Shown here in pieces: positions 34,501-42,100 of a stretch of DNA of 64,000 nucleotides. The notes below the pieces were generated by a model that was given only the letters and a program-made list of their open reading frames with translations, was not told the DNA's origin and did no database searches. Positions within the stretch are counted from its first letter, which is position 1. Each line of letters begins with the position of its first letter. The DNA comes from Phymorhynchus buccinoides. Lineage: Eukaryota > Mollusca > Gastropoda > Neogastropoda > Raphitomidae. The stretch is from positions 12,847,232-12,911,231 of the forward strand of contig CM065713.1 of assembly GCA_017654935.2 (NCBI GenBank), in the 5' to 3' direction. Made by a program: the position numbers and the translations under genes.

Positions 34501-37500
34501 ATCCAGACTACTCAAGCACTTAGTGTAGGGGGTAAACAGGTCTGCTACTCATTTCAGCTATCCAGACTACTCAAGATTGGTGTAGGGGGTAAACAGGTAT
34601 GTACTCATTTCAGCTATCCAGACTACTCAAGATTTGTGTAGGGGGTAAGCAGGTTCTGTACTCGATCCATTTTCAGCTATCCAGACTATTCAAAAAGACT
34701 GGTGTAGGGGGGTAAACAGATCTGTACTCATTTCAGCTGTCTCAGACTACTCAAAGAACATGTGTAGGGGGTAAACAGGTCTGCTGTTTGATTGTCCTTA
34801 GGAGTACCTTTTAAATGGGTTTTCGCTCTCTTATGTTCATGAAAAAAAGGTTCCAGCTTCAGAGGGCGTTGCCCCATCGGGGGCCTACACTGGCCATCAT
34901 ACCCCTGCCCTTGTTTGTAACCCCCCCCACCCCCACCCCCTGTCTAATGTATCCAAGGTCCTGGCCCTGAATAGAGATATGTTGACCCTTGTTTGTCTGC
35001 GTGTGAATATAATTAATGTGCTATATTTGATGTTTATATAATATATGTGTTTATGCCTACGGATGTACTGTATTAATGCTAGTATTTATTGTAGCTTTTG
35101 TGTATTACTTTATGTGGTGCTTATTTATGTATCTTATTTTAATCATTTGTAAAGCGCAAAGAGCTCCAGTTTAAATGAGAGGTGTTGCGCTATATACAAA
35201 AATCATTATTATTATTATTATGTCAATTTTTTAACAAGGGTGTTATTCTGTTTGTGTGGGTTGTTTCAAAGTTGTAAAGTCGGTGTGGTGGTGTGTGTGT
35301 GTGTCTGCTGTGTGTGTGTGTCTGTGCACGTGTGCGTGTGGCTGTCTGTGTGTGTGTGTGTTCACTTAAATGCTAAACTATTACTGTATATAAGCATACT
35401 TCCACTATAGTTCCAGTAGGTTCAACGATTTTTAAAATTTGATTTGATCTTTGTAGCTGAACTGGGATTACGTTGATATGGCGTTGTCATCCTGTTGATG
35501 TCCTATTTTCTTTTCCAGTGCTGTCCGGGATGGTGTCGCACTGATCTCGGGGGTCAAAGGGCAGTTAAATCCGCCGCGCAAGGTACACAGTATTAATGAT
35601 TTTCTTCTTCTGTACTAACTGCTACCCATCCCACACACACATTACACATAGTCATGCGCACACAACAAAAGTACACACATGATACAACAATATCGTCGGT
35701 GACATTCACAAACCTCATATCTTAATTTTGGTAGTTTTGAGAAAAATGAATGTAACTGTTTTAAAAATTAACTGTGTTGACCACGATTGATTAACTATGA
35801 TGAATATATTGTTTGAGATATTGCGAGTTAAGTCGTGCATTCTGTTAAAATTACTTAAAACATTTGTTTTTTAAAGACTTGAAAAGAACGAAGACACAAA
35901 GTTTATGTCCTTAAGTAGATCTGAATTTAGGACTTACGAGGGTTTTTTCTATGTTCACAATCTTGTTTAACCCCAGATAGAAAGTCGTTAAAGATACAAC
36001 AAGGCGCCTTGGTGGAACGGGGAACCGGGGGGGGGATAAAAATTAGAACGTTGATTATGTATCTAACTCAACCCCCCCCCCCCCCCCCCCCCCCCTCCAC
36101 CACCCCCAAACTCGGAGATAACGAGGTTGGTGAATGTCACCGACGACATGCCAACTTTCTTACATGCACACCTTTTTACCGTATTTTTCGGACCAATAAG
36201 AGACTAGACGCCCTTGGAAAATCTTCCACAAAATTCAGATTTTGTTATGTTTCTTTACTATATAATAGTACATCATGCGTTGGGTTGCAGGTTGTTTGGC
36301 TTACCTTGGCCGAAAGAAAGGAATCCAGGGATCATCCCAACAGATAGAAGCACTTGAACACTATGGTACAACGATCATCAGCTAGGGATACAGAACAATT
36401 ACGTGTGTGACCGTTTTTGAGGAACCCTGCCATGTGGGCAGCCACACTCCGGTCTTCGGGGGATTTTAGACTGATGATGTTATACTGAGGAGCTTATCAT
36501 GGCTAAACACAATCCCCGCACAACCATGCCAGAGCATAACAAACATTTTTTGATGTAGCCTTGGCGTTCTAGCTTATTCTCAACTGCATGGTCTGACACA
36601 GCCTCATGCCAAGGCATAGTCACATCATAAGGCAGCTCTTTCGGGGGGGGGGGAGGGAGGGGGGGATATATCTCCTTAATAGTCCGAAAAATATGGTACT
36701 TACAGTGGAGCCTCCCTTAAAAGACCTCCCATTATAAGACTCCCTCCCACATATAAGACCTCCTTCAAAATACGTAGAACAGAGACATTGCCACGTTCAC
36801 TTTGTAAGCTATTAAAAATTACCTGCGATTTATAAGACCCCTCCCTTACAAGACCTCATTACGCCGGATGACCTTTTGAAGGTCTTATAAGGGAGGTTCC
36901 TTTGTATCTGCACTAGGTCTATTTTTTCCTTTCTTTTTTTTAAATCGTCCAAATTCCCTTTCCTATGTTTTTTGCCCCTCCGTTTTCTTTTGCTTCTTCT
37001 TATTTTTGTTTGTGGCGTGGCATGTAAAAAAGACTGATTTGATTACTGTGCTTATTTGATCTTGTGCCATGTCGAGTCCACATCTGTCGAAAATAAAAAT
37101 TTTATTTCCCCCCCCCCCCGCCCCGCCCCCCAGCTGAGTGGCTTGACTGACAAATCGATATATTATAGCTACGTCTAAACAGACACACACATGAGATGAC
37201 GAGAGACAACAGAGGGAGAAGACCAGTACACACAAGCTTCTTATGTTGAGTACACGTAGGATACAGAGTTTTTAAGTGATTTCCAAAAGAGATAAAAACT
37301 TGTACCGACATGGTGCAGAGATAGCCTTCCTGTTTTTCGGCATCCTTTTAGTCGGAGGAACTTGCTCCTCTGACATATGGTTGGGCGGTAAAGATAGACT
37401 TCGTGCCTTATCCTCCTTTGTACTCCACACTTCATCCCGAGTGGCGTTCGTCTGTCGTGCATCTGGCCAAACCACACGATCCATTGTCGATTGCCATGAG

Positions 37501-39147
37501 GCCCTATTGCAACCCTGATTATTGGGGTGCCTACTCATAATGATGTTTGCAACAATGATGATGATGTTAAACATGTGAAATCTTTGCCGCCTATATTAAA
37601 TCTGCCCACTTATTGGGGACCAGGAAACATATGGCAGAATAAAAAGCGAATCTGGTCTGAATAATAATGTAACATCGGAAAAAGATACTGTATGACGCCA
37701 TATAATTGGCAAGTCAACAGCAATGACGTTCAAAATTAAATTGTTGCAGTTCAATATTCAAATTCTTTCCCTTTTTGTGGTGTGTGTGTGTTGTGTGTGT
37801 GTTTATTAATCCTACCACTTGACAGAAGCACGAGTAAAAGACAATGATTTTGTTGTCTTGAGTGATTTTAACGCCATGCAGGGTCTTTCAATTGAAGACA
37901 AGCTCACCTTCCAACTTCACACTCAAGTATGTAAACGTCAAAAGCGTGTTGTCATTTTGTCTGCCTCTGTTGTTCTCCCTCTCCAAAAAAAGGGGTTAAA
38001 GAGGAAAAATTAGAGAGAAAAAGTGGCCACTAAAGCGAAATTGAAGATTTCAGCTTTGCCGTAAAAACGAACAAAATAACACATGCTTAAGAAGAAAAAA
38101 TTCCGTTCCAGAGGAAATTGGCCGATTAAGCGGCTTTGGCCGATTATCCGATGGCCAATTAAACGGATTCCACTGTATTAGGTACTTTATAGTCACAGAG
38201 GCGTCTGAGAAATTCGGGTTGCCTGGAAAGAGCGTCGCAGCAAACCCAATGTTTTTTTTGAGGTTTTTTGCATGTGATTTTTGTGTGACAGATGAGGAAG
38301 GAAAGGGGGGGGGGGGGTGTTAAATTTTGACCAAATGACTTTTTTTTTTCGTTGCCACTGGGTTTAACGTGCGCGAAGTGCATGGGCACATTATGACCTT
38401 GGTTTTTGTCGTCTCATCCGAAAGACTCCACGTCGTTCAGACCGTGAAGCCTAGTGCAAAGTGAGAGAAAAAATCCCCTGTACACCAGGTTCAAACTCGT
38501 GTTTACTTGACACGAGGCGAACGCGATACCTCAGTGCTACTACTACACCTTAATGGTGATGACGATGATGATGATTATGATGTTGATGATGATGTTTATG
38601 ATTATGATTATGATGATGATGAAGATGATAATGATTATGACGATGATAGTGATAAAGTTGATTATGATGATGTTGATGTTAATGTTCAGCATGATGATGA
38701 TGATGATAATGATAAAGATGATGATAGTAGATAAAGTTGATGATGATGTTGATGATATTGATGATGATGATCAGCATCATGATGATGATGATAATGATTC
38801 TGACGATGATAGTGATAAAGTTGATTATGGTGATGACAATGCTGCTTCTTTCTGCTGATGCTGATGATGATATTGATGATGATGATGATGTGATATTGAT
38901 GATGATGGTGATGATGATAATGATGGACGATAATGATAACGTTAATGATTGATAATGCTGCTGCTGCTTCTGCTGCTGCTGCTGATATTGATGATGACTG
39001 ATGATGATGATGACGATGATGATGACAATTTGTATCCTTTTCGTCACAGGCGCGGACTCCCCAGTGTACCTCTCTCTGTTGTCCCCGCACTGTAAAAGCC
39101 CTCGGGGAGCCTTGGTTTCCGACCGCACCGCTCAACGCTTTACATAG
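16497..39147 (+). CDS. CBR1: CBR1-type carbonyl reductase (NADPH), eight exons
   Basis: Exons: 16497-16523, 17399-17480, 20732-20913, 23748-23860, 25764-25892, 26895-27058, 35519-35582 and 39050-39147. The last two recur at 55837-55900 and 59222-59319. The product is about 285 residues; human CBR1 has 277. Features in order: NADPH-binding TGSNKGIG near the N-terminus, LDVLVNNAG, VVNITS with the catalytic serine, AYGVSK with the catalytic Tyr and Lys (exon 6), CCPGWCRTDLGG, and a C-terminal GADSPVYLSLL. The family reduces carbonyls on quinones, prostaglandins and xenobiotics in the cytosol. Phases match at all junctions except exon 6, which carries several frameshifts. So either the locus is decaying or the assembly has indel errors there. 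The duplicated last exons probably reflect misassembly around the gap. Confidence 0.88.
16757..16787. repeat. TG microsatellite in CBR1 intron 1
   Basis: Perfect TG run of about 30 bases followed by gaggggggtg. Confidence 0.85.
16961..17398 (+). repeat. Long TG/GT array ending at the CBR1 exon 2 acceptor
   Basis: Near-continuous TG, interrupted at 17012-17160, runs directly into the GTGCAG acceptor of exon 2. It replaces the usual polypyrimidine tract. A perfect TG block spans about 17322-17379. Confidence 0.9.
17399..17480 (+). CDS. CBR1: CBR1 exon 2, cofactor-binding motif
   Basis: The exon has 82 bases and encodes VTGSNKGIGLEIVRSLCKKF then DGDVILT plus one base. TGxxxGIG is the dinucleotide-binding motif of classical SDRs. 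The acceptor GTGCAG is preceded by a TG array rather than a pyrimidine tract. Confidence 0.93.
17512..17592 (-). repeat. Short GCGC..TATA element with ATT tail, copy 1
   Basis: On the minus strand it reads gtaaagcgcacagagctc, then gcgctgtataaattccc and an ATT run. Related copies are at 22795-22872, 35145-35222 and 55455-55537. It is probably a short retroposon or MITE end; the family is not identified. Confidence 0.6.
17668..18052 (-). mobile_element. tRNA-derived SINE, family 2, full length
   Basis: Minus strand. A box TGGCAGAGTGG within 18035-18049. B box GGATTCGAATCC at 17991-18002. The body contains aatccttcggatgggga and ttaaagctagtctgac. The 3' domain cagcccgaatttcacaga at about 17672-17693 is shared with family 1. 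A poly-G run interrupts it at about 17757-17766. Confidence 0.8.
18096..18190. repeat. CAT trinucleotide tract
   Basis: Degenerate (CAT)n just beyond the SINE head, mirroring the GAT arrays beside the family 1 SINEs. Confidence 0.7.
18420..18955. repeat. Pyrimidine-rich and TTC-rich stretch in CBR1 intron 2
   Basis: It holds a duplicated caacccaatcattcatccgc segment (about 18415-18515), poly-C/T runs at 18590-18650, a poly-A and a TTC run at 18856-18881. No gene. Confidence 0.6.
18973..19130. repeat. 79-bp tandem duplication
   Basis: gtagaaagtgaactgatgag through aatttaagtatttttag occurs twice in a row with a single change (agagag to agatag). Confidence 0.85.
19130..20730. other. CBR1 intron 2, AT-rich, no gene seen
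   Basis: It contains a poly-C/CA run (19660-19695), ATTT repeats (19885-20000), T-rich and A-rich tracts. No supported coding sequence or RNA gene. Confidence 0.6.
20732..20913 (+). CDS. CBR1: CBR1 exon 3
   Basis: The exon has 182 bases, a TTCTTTTTCAG acceptor and a GTGAGA donor. It encodes (A)RNEEEGRAAVERLKRESE, then VSPLFRQLDVCDVGSIQALA, then AFLKSEYDGLDVLVNNAGIM and YK. LVNNAG is the SDR structural motif. A poly-G and GA tract starts 27 bases after the donor, followed by decayed copies of the exon's 3' end. Confidence 0.95.
20938..21015. repeat. Poly-G tract after CBR1 exon 3
   Basis: About 75 bases of G with rare T or C, starting about 25 bases from the exon 3 donor, followed by GA repeats. 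It has strong quadruplex potential on the sense strand. Confidence 0.9.
21016..21870 (+). repeat. Tandem copies of the CBR1 exon 3 3' edge within GA repeats
   Basis: Exon-derived segments start near 21072, 21222, 21422 and 21581. Each has tttctgaagaacgaacatga, ttggatgtgctggt-aataatgct and, in most, atgtataag|gtaagaaatg. They correspond to FLKSEYDGLDVLVNNAGIMYK plus donor. GA/AGAG runs separate them. No acceptors and several frameshifts: they are not functional exons. Confidence 0.88.
21985..22550. repeat. TG, GA and C-rich simple repeats
   Basis: TG run 21985-22050, GA runs 22050-22122 and 22486-22556, C-rich 22225-22440. ORFs here are low-complexity. Confidence 0.8.
22795..22872 (+). repeat. 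Short GCGC..TATA element with ATT tail, copy 2
   Basis: gttaagcgcatagagctcc, then gcgcctatataaatga and an ATT run; family as at 17512. Confidence 0.6.
23210..23485. repeat. Minisatellite, three units of ~90 bp
   Basis: Units contain cagtcataggcctatgcaat, actgacacggagacaggca and agaaacagggcaacagagag. Units differ by single bases. Located in CBR1 intron 3 about 260 bases before exon 4. Confidence 0.85.
23748..23860 (+). CDS. CBR1: CBR1 exon 4
   Basis: The exon has 113 bases and an AATATAG acceptor. The donor GAG|GTCGGT is weak. It encodes KSSPEPLSVQVQTTLAVNFW then GCLDCCRVLFPCLRHGA plus AG. The phase fits exon 5 (AG|A gives Arg before VVNITS). Confidence 0.9.
23911..24010. repeat. Dispersed repeat R2, copy 2 (inverted)
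   Basis: Begins with a TTC run, then ggccatatggccataatggg, ggttttcaattttcaccgct and ggtctccctgctgc, the reverse complement of 8603-8695. It lies just after CBR1 exon 4. Confidence 0.6.
24092..24882 (+). mobile_element. LINE 3' end (family A), ORF2 C-terminus and tail
   Basis: The frame reads HLEYGNCIWYPGLK, then ALIEKVQRRATKLVQGLQ, then DRLKELNLPTLKARRIRGDL, FYFTNRVAPVWNKLPPNMKR. This is the conserved region after the RT domain of jockey/CR1-like LINEs. A 207-bp segment (24509-24715) interrupts it. The tail ends in TAATCC repeats at about 24860-24882. Confidence 0.85.
24509..24715 (+). mobile_element. Segment R5 inserted in the LINE
   Basis: Absent from the LINE copy at 14210-14235, where gacgaatgga runs straight into atgac. 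Contains ttttacgtcctcttggtctg, acacatatgggacatttg and ggaggcaatgcccggaggca. Present in reverse at about 61980-62185 and in a damaged form at about 42520-42770. A related plus-strand version is at 61235-61350. Confidence 0.7.
24911..25215 (-). mobile_element. LINE 3' end (family A relative), inverted
   Basis: The minus-strand frame reads NTRKYSFTNRVAPLWNQL then PTNIKRAPNTNSFKNELDQL. The tail ends in CTAATC repeats at 24911-24940. It is joined tail to tail with the plus-strand LINE; only about 30 bases separate the two tails. Confidence 0.8.
25362..25700. repeat. Poly-G tracts and GA/GGAA-rich sequence before CBR1 exon 5
   Basis: Poly-G at about 25367-25390 and 25589-25611, with a TG run between. 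ORFs are low-complexity. Confidence 0.8.
25764..25892 (+). CDS. CBR1: CBR1 exon 5, catalytic serine
   Basis: The exon has 129 bases, a TTTGTTTCAG acceptor and an AA|GTAGGT donor. It encodes (R)VVNITSMYCLSALRECSPA, then LRAQFTDPDLTLEKLESLMR, then HYQ. It matches the RVVNVSS...ALKSCSPEL segment of CBR1, and the serine of ITS is the expected catalytic one. Four decayed copies follow in tandem. Confidence 0.95.
25893..26575 (+). repeat. Tandem copies of CBR1 exon 5 with its donor (four units)
   Basis: Exon-like segments at about 25968-26058, 26137-26219, 26303-26384 and 26465-26565, in units of about 165 bases. They share tgctctcctgcg.ttcgagcc, caattcacagaccccgatct and gacactaccagaagtaggtg. Two lack seven bases (gatctacaaaactgg) and the last has an insertion. 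All lack the exon's 5' third and acceptor. Confidence 0.9.
26661..26830. repeat. Dispersed repeat R4
   Basis: Shares gtcttcgggggatttt.gag, gatgttatgctaggagctt and gccttggtgttctagc with the interiors of the MITEs at 36179-36696 and 56453-56942. Confidence 0.65.
26895..27058 (+). CDS. CBR1: CBR1 exon 6, catalytic Tyr/Lys, frame-disrupted
   Basis: The acceptor is CAACAG and the donor CAACGCT|GTGAGT. Family-like segments lie in different frames: KCADSGTCHVNG, then GWPT, then FAYGVSKVGVTAIDA, then ALQQRLRIGSGRKG, then NNNDI, then GVVNA just before the donor. At least four frame changes are needed. The length (164) is also one base off the phase demanded by its neighbours. YGVSK supplies the catalytic Tyr and Lys. 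This is either a decayed exon or a stretch of uncorrected indel errors next to the C-rich satellite. Confidence 0.68.
27113..29207 (+). repeat. C-rich minisatellite (~38-bp unit), first copy
   Basis: Dozens of units of the form cagacacttgccccccccc + tggtatttttgcccccc. The reverse strand is G-rich. Long Pro/Gly frames (up to 529 codons) arise from the repeat. Unit length varies mainly in the C runs. It begins about 55 bases after CBR1 exon 6. Confidence 0.92.
29250..29432 (-). mobile_element. SINE family 2 3' fragment, first copy
   Basis: Shares cttggaaaac, taccaggcag.gggatttt, gtcagactagcttta and agtccccatccgaa with the SINE at 17790-17935. The tRNA head is missing. Confidence 0.65.
29735..34783 (+). 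repeat. 56-bp satellite inside a TIR element, first copy
   Basis: About 90 units of actcatttcagctatccaga + ctactcaagacttgtgtagg + gggtaaacaggtctgt. Common variants: acccaga and actggtg. The array starts with CAGACCTGTTT and ends GGTAAACAGGTCTG, the same termini as the elements at 3130 and 6511. Many small indels distinguish it from the cleaner copy at 50202. Lies in CBR1 intron 6. Confidence 0.92.
35145..35222 (+). repeat. Short GCGC..TATA element with ATT tail, copy 3
   Basis: tttgtaaagcgcaaagagct, then gttgcgctatatacaaaaat and an ATT run. Confidence 0.6.
35519..35582 (+). CDS. CBR1: CBR1 exon 7, first copy
   Basis: The exon has 64 bases, a TTTTCTTTTCCAG acceptor and a CAAG|GTACAC donor. 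It encodes CCPGWCRTDLGGQRAVKSAA then Q plus one base. This is the conserved CCPGWVRTD block of carbonyl reductases. It is identical to the copy at 55837-55900. Confidence 0.93.
36179..36696. mobile_element. MITE with CCGTATTTTTCGGAC termini, first copy
   Basis: Starts ccgtatttttcggac and ends gtccgaaaaatatgg, with TA on both sides. The TA duplication fits a Tc1/mariner-type element. The interior contains repeat R4. Confidence 0.72.
36703..36904. mobile_element. MITE with CAGTGGARCCTCCCTTA termini, first copy
   Basis: Starts cagtggagcctcccttaaaa and ends ataagggaggttcctttg, flanked by TA. The termini resemble the pogo/Tigger group. Six bases separate it from the previous MITE. Confidence 0.75.
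37600..38171. mobile_element. MITE with CAGTGGAATCCG termini, first copy, left end damaged
   Basis: The right end ggccaattaaacggattcca is intact. The left end is degraded compared with 57793. Its internal TG run and gacaatgattttgtt stretch match the second copy. Confidence 0.6.
38181..38546 (-). mobile_element. SINE family 1, first duplicate copy
   Basis: Same organisation as 9765-10133, with A and B box remnants near 38540-38490 and the 3' domain near 38200. Abuts a MITE on the left and a GAT array on the right. Confidence 0.7.
38550..39030. repeat. GAT array before CBR1 exon 8, first copy
   Basis: Imperfect GAT/GCT trinucleotide array ending about 20 bases from the exon 8 acceptor. Confidence 0.88.
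39050..39147 (+). CDS. CBR1: CBR1 exon 8 (terminal), first copy
   Basis: The exon has 98 bases after a TCGTCACAG acceptor. It encodes (G)ADSPVYLSLLSPHCKSPRG then ALVSDRTAQRFT and a TAG stop. It corresponds to the GAETPVYLALLP C-terminus of the family. It is identical to the second copy at 59222-59319; sequence quality falls off just after this exon. Confidence 0.92.
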
Positions 39148-42100
39148 CGCACGCCGCACTGTGAACATGTTTGAACTTGTTTTTTTTTTAAAAGCTGGTT
39201 TGGCCGCTTCCATCTTGGCAAAAAGTCCGTGGAAAAAAACCTTCACCCTGCGTTTTTTTCAAAGCGCATTCCAGTGCCGCCCGCACTAAGTTTACAGGTC
39301 AAAAACTCGTTTGTCCTACCCCAAGGGACCCCTCATGGAGTTGAAACGAATTGCCTGCAGGACTCCCTCCGCAAAGCCTTCAACACTGCCTGACGTGCGT
39401 GGATCCATAAACCTCCATCAGTTCCTTGCCCCCACCCCTCTCCCACTCCTCCTCACCTCCCGTCCCTTGGCTTTCCTCCCTTTTGCCCCACCTCCCCCAA
39501 TCCTTTTTTTGTTAATGCTTGGGGTTTTGTTTTTTTCAGTCTTTTTATAAAATTAAAAAAAAAAAGGGAGGCCATCCGAAAATGGGTCAGGCTTCACTGA
39601 CCTTGGGTCCCCTTCAAGAAAAGGAAGGGAAAAAGCCCAGAAATGGTCCAGCCCTCACTACACAAACTTGGGGGGACCCCCCTCACAGAGAAGAAGAAAA
39701 TGGGGGACAAACACAGACACATACACAGACACCACACACACCACACACACTCACTCTCTCCTCCTCTCTCATTTTTGTTTGAAACCACAAACATTCCAAA
39801 AACACCCATGGAAAAATATTGAAGAAGTGCTTGTATTGCTCTGTTTTTTTTTGGAAATTTTTTGTTGGTTGTGGTGTGTGGTGGTGCGGCGCGAGTTAAT
39901 TCGAAAAAAAAATTATGCTTATTAAAATCCATATTTTCCAACCAATGTTTGTAATTTATTATAAATAATAATCAAACCTGCTTTTTGCTTACCTTTGTGT
40001 TCCCCCCCGCTTTCCTGTTATATGTTTTAATAAGTAATTATCTTGCCACGTTTGTGTTCGATGTTGTTTTTCGTACATATGTTTATCAAGGGACAGGTTG
40101 GGAAGACTTAGGTGGGTTGCCTAAAAAAAATCTTTGATCCCTTGGAAAAAAAAAGTTTTAAGGTTTAAAGTAAAATTTTTTTTCTCTTTCTTCTCACACA
40201 CACACCCCCCCCCCCTCCCACCACCCCCCACATGATGATATTTATATTAACAACTTTGCAACAACAAGCATGGCATGTTTACATATATATGCATGCATGC
40301 TTCACCACACAACATAGAATATAATTATGCACCACCCACATTGTTTTTTAACATTTTTTTCACCAGTTATTTTATAATGTGGAACAACCACAGGGAAAAT
40401 AAAACACACTTGCAAATAATAACACACAACACAACACCCCACACACACCAACACAAATGCACTGGTTCAAATCCACGTGGCCCACCAAACACATTGCACA
40501 CTAAGGGATGGGCACATGCATTGGATGCAATAACAAACCGCACAGGATATTTGAAAAACCACACCACCTGCTTAACAACAGGGGTCACACACCCACCAAC
40601 ACAACGCACACACACAACTCCGGCACACTTAAAAATTATTTTTGTAAAAAAATTAACATAAAATGGACCCCACAACCAACAGAGGAAATTTGGGTTTTTT
40701 TAATTGTGGTGGGGTTAAGCCGTTTTGCGTATGCGGGAACATGGATGGGGGGGATTTGGGGGGGGGGGGGGGAGGGGGGTCCCTGGGTTTTCCGAAAAAA
40801 AAACCCCCTTTTTACCCCAAGATGTTTACCTTAATATACAAAGGGTGAAAAAAGTAGAGAAAATGACCTCAATTTTTGCTTTAATAATCACTAAATTGCA
40901 CAATTTTTTGGGCCCCCCCCAAATTGGTGTCCATTTTTTGTCTGTGTTCCCCCTTGGGGTGTGGGTGTGACATTTGTGTGTGTGGTGTGGTGTGGGACAT
41001 AGTGCGTTTGAACATTGTGTGTGTGTGTGGACATGTGGTTGTGGGGAACATATGGTGTTGTTAATGTGGACACATTGCGTGTGTGTGTTGTGTGTGAACA
41101 TTGGTTGTTTGTGTGGTGTGGACAGTTGCGGGGTGTGGTGTGTGTGACAGTTGTGTGTGTGTGGGACATTGTATGTTGTGGTGTATGTGTGTGAAAACAT
41201 GTTGCGTGTGTATGTGTGTGGTGGTGTGGTTGTGTGTGTGTGGTTTGTGGGGACCATGTGGGTTGGTGTGTGTTTGTGTGGTAAAAAAATGTGTGTGTGT
41301 GTAAAATTCATGTGTGTGCATGTCCCCTTAATATTTTGATGTAATCGGGTAAGAAAAAACAAAAAAGCCTAAAACAAAAAGTGTAACAAAAAGAAAGTAA
41401 AACACATCACATGTTAAACAATAAACAACAACACAAAAGCTTAACAAAACTTTCATATCATTCACAAACAAACAAACATGCTTTAAATGAAAGGAAACTC
41501 ATGTATGATGACCCCCTGGAACAGACACATAATTGGGACAAGAGTAGGTATAAAGATGGTGGGAAACGATCCTGGAGGCAATGCCCGAAAGGCAGTGCAA
41601 AACACCAGGAAAGTCCCCCCCCCGAAAATTTGTAAAACACAATGCAGAATGTATATCTAGTAGTAAAACACTAAAGTTTAAAAAAAAAACACAATAATAT
41701 GTAAACAACACGGTTTTTCATGTATGTATCATAAACATATATATATAAATAATTAACAAAGCTTTTTGATTAAACGTAAAAAATTTTTCAGCTTCTTTAT
41801 TTTTCATTTCAAAACTTTTCGTTTTTCCATATCAATTAACAGTGTTCCATACCCGAAAAAAAAAAAACACACCAGAAAAAATATATAACTTTCCCTGCTG
41901 TCTGAACCTCTGGCCGTTTTTTGGACTGAATCGCTTCAAAAATTTTGCTGTGAGCCCTAAAAAAAACGGGGCCGATGGCAAAAACGGCAAAACCGACAAA
42001 CGGCCGTATCATTTTGCGCGGGGTTTTTTCGCAAATTACCGCGAAACGCCGCATCCGCCGGCCTCTCGGGCGCCCGTATTCCTCGGCCCCAGGGCGTTAA

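Noticed and set aside
29735..34783. Regular direct repeats resembling a CRISPR array
   Set aside because: Units are contiguous with no unique spacers, no cas genes, and the setting is a spliced animal gene.
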